The notes beneath the pieces were generated by a model. The model saw only the letters and a list, made by a program, of their open reading frames with translations. It was not told the DNA's origin and did no database searches. From NCBI GenBank assembly GCA_047612485.1, contig JBLGAT010000126.1:1-6587 (forward strand): a stretch of DNA of 6,587 bases. Direction: 5' to 3'. A program made the position numbers and the translations under genes. This stretch comes from Sediminicola sp047612485. GTDB taxonomy: Bacteria; Bacteroidota; Bacteroidia; Flavobacteriales; Flavobacteriaceae. Shown piece by piece: positions 6,583 through 6,587 of the stretch (positions are counted from its first letter, which is position 1; each line of letters starts with the position of its first letter).

Positions 6583-6587
6583 ATGGG
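6583..6587 (+). CDS. Probable start of a divergent gene, only the first codon visible
   Basis: An ATG followed by GG sits at the right edge, 19 nt behind a perfect TAnnTTTG element on the same strand. Only the start codon and two bases are visible, so nothing can be said of the product. The call rests entirely on the promoter and on the 113-bp divergent spacing from fbp. Confidence 0.35.

Overview
The window looks like chromosomal DNA of a marine-type Flavobacteriaceae (Bacteroidota). The evidence is moderate-to-low GC, A-rich ribosome-binding regions without a strong Shine-Dalgarno, start-proximal -7 elements of the Bacteroidota form TAnnTTTG, and protein sequences that read as flavobacterial versions of their families. 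No mobile element, CRISPR array, tRNA or rRNA was seen. Base composition is even throughout, so this appears to be ordinary core chromosome.

Left to centre (1-4817, all on the minus strand) is a DNA-repair operon read right to left: a metallo-beta-lactamase/beta-CASP exonuclease (4817-3771), an ATP-dependent DNA ligase (3746-2121), and a DEXH-box Lhr-core-type helicase that runs off the left edge (2128-1). No ORF caller that needs a stop codon would report the helicase, because its stop lies outside the window; the frame is open for 709 codons. The ligase stop and helicase start overlap by 8 nt. This is the known 'ligase-associated DNA damage response' gene set. Its fourth usual member, the PdeM phosphoesterase, is not in the window and would be expected just beyond the left edge.

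Centre (4818-5419) holds a 179-bp divergent intergenic region and, on the plus strand, a small TerB-like acidic helical protein (4997-5419) with its own TAnnTTTG -7 element. No other tellurite-resistance (ter) gene is nearby.

Right (5420-6587): a perfect 26-bp palindrome serves as a shared terminator between the TerB-like gene and a convergent class I fructose-1,6-bisphosphatase gene (6469-5462). Upstream of fbp is a promoter candidate overlapped by a small AT-rich dyad. A plus-strand TAnnTTTG element then points at an ATG five bases from the right edge, probably the start of the next, divergent gene.

Functionally, the exonuclease, ligase and helicase probably act together in end processing, unwinding and sealing of damaged DNA. 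The fructose bisphosphatase is a separate gluconeogenesis unit. The TerB-like gene may be linked to either or neither. I see no clearly undescribed system. The items most worth checking are the TerB-like neighbour of the repair operon and the fbp promoter dyad.
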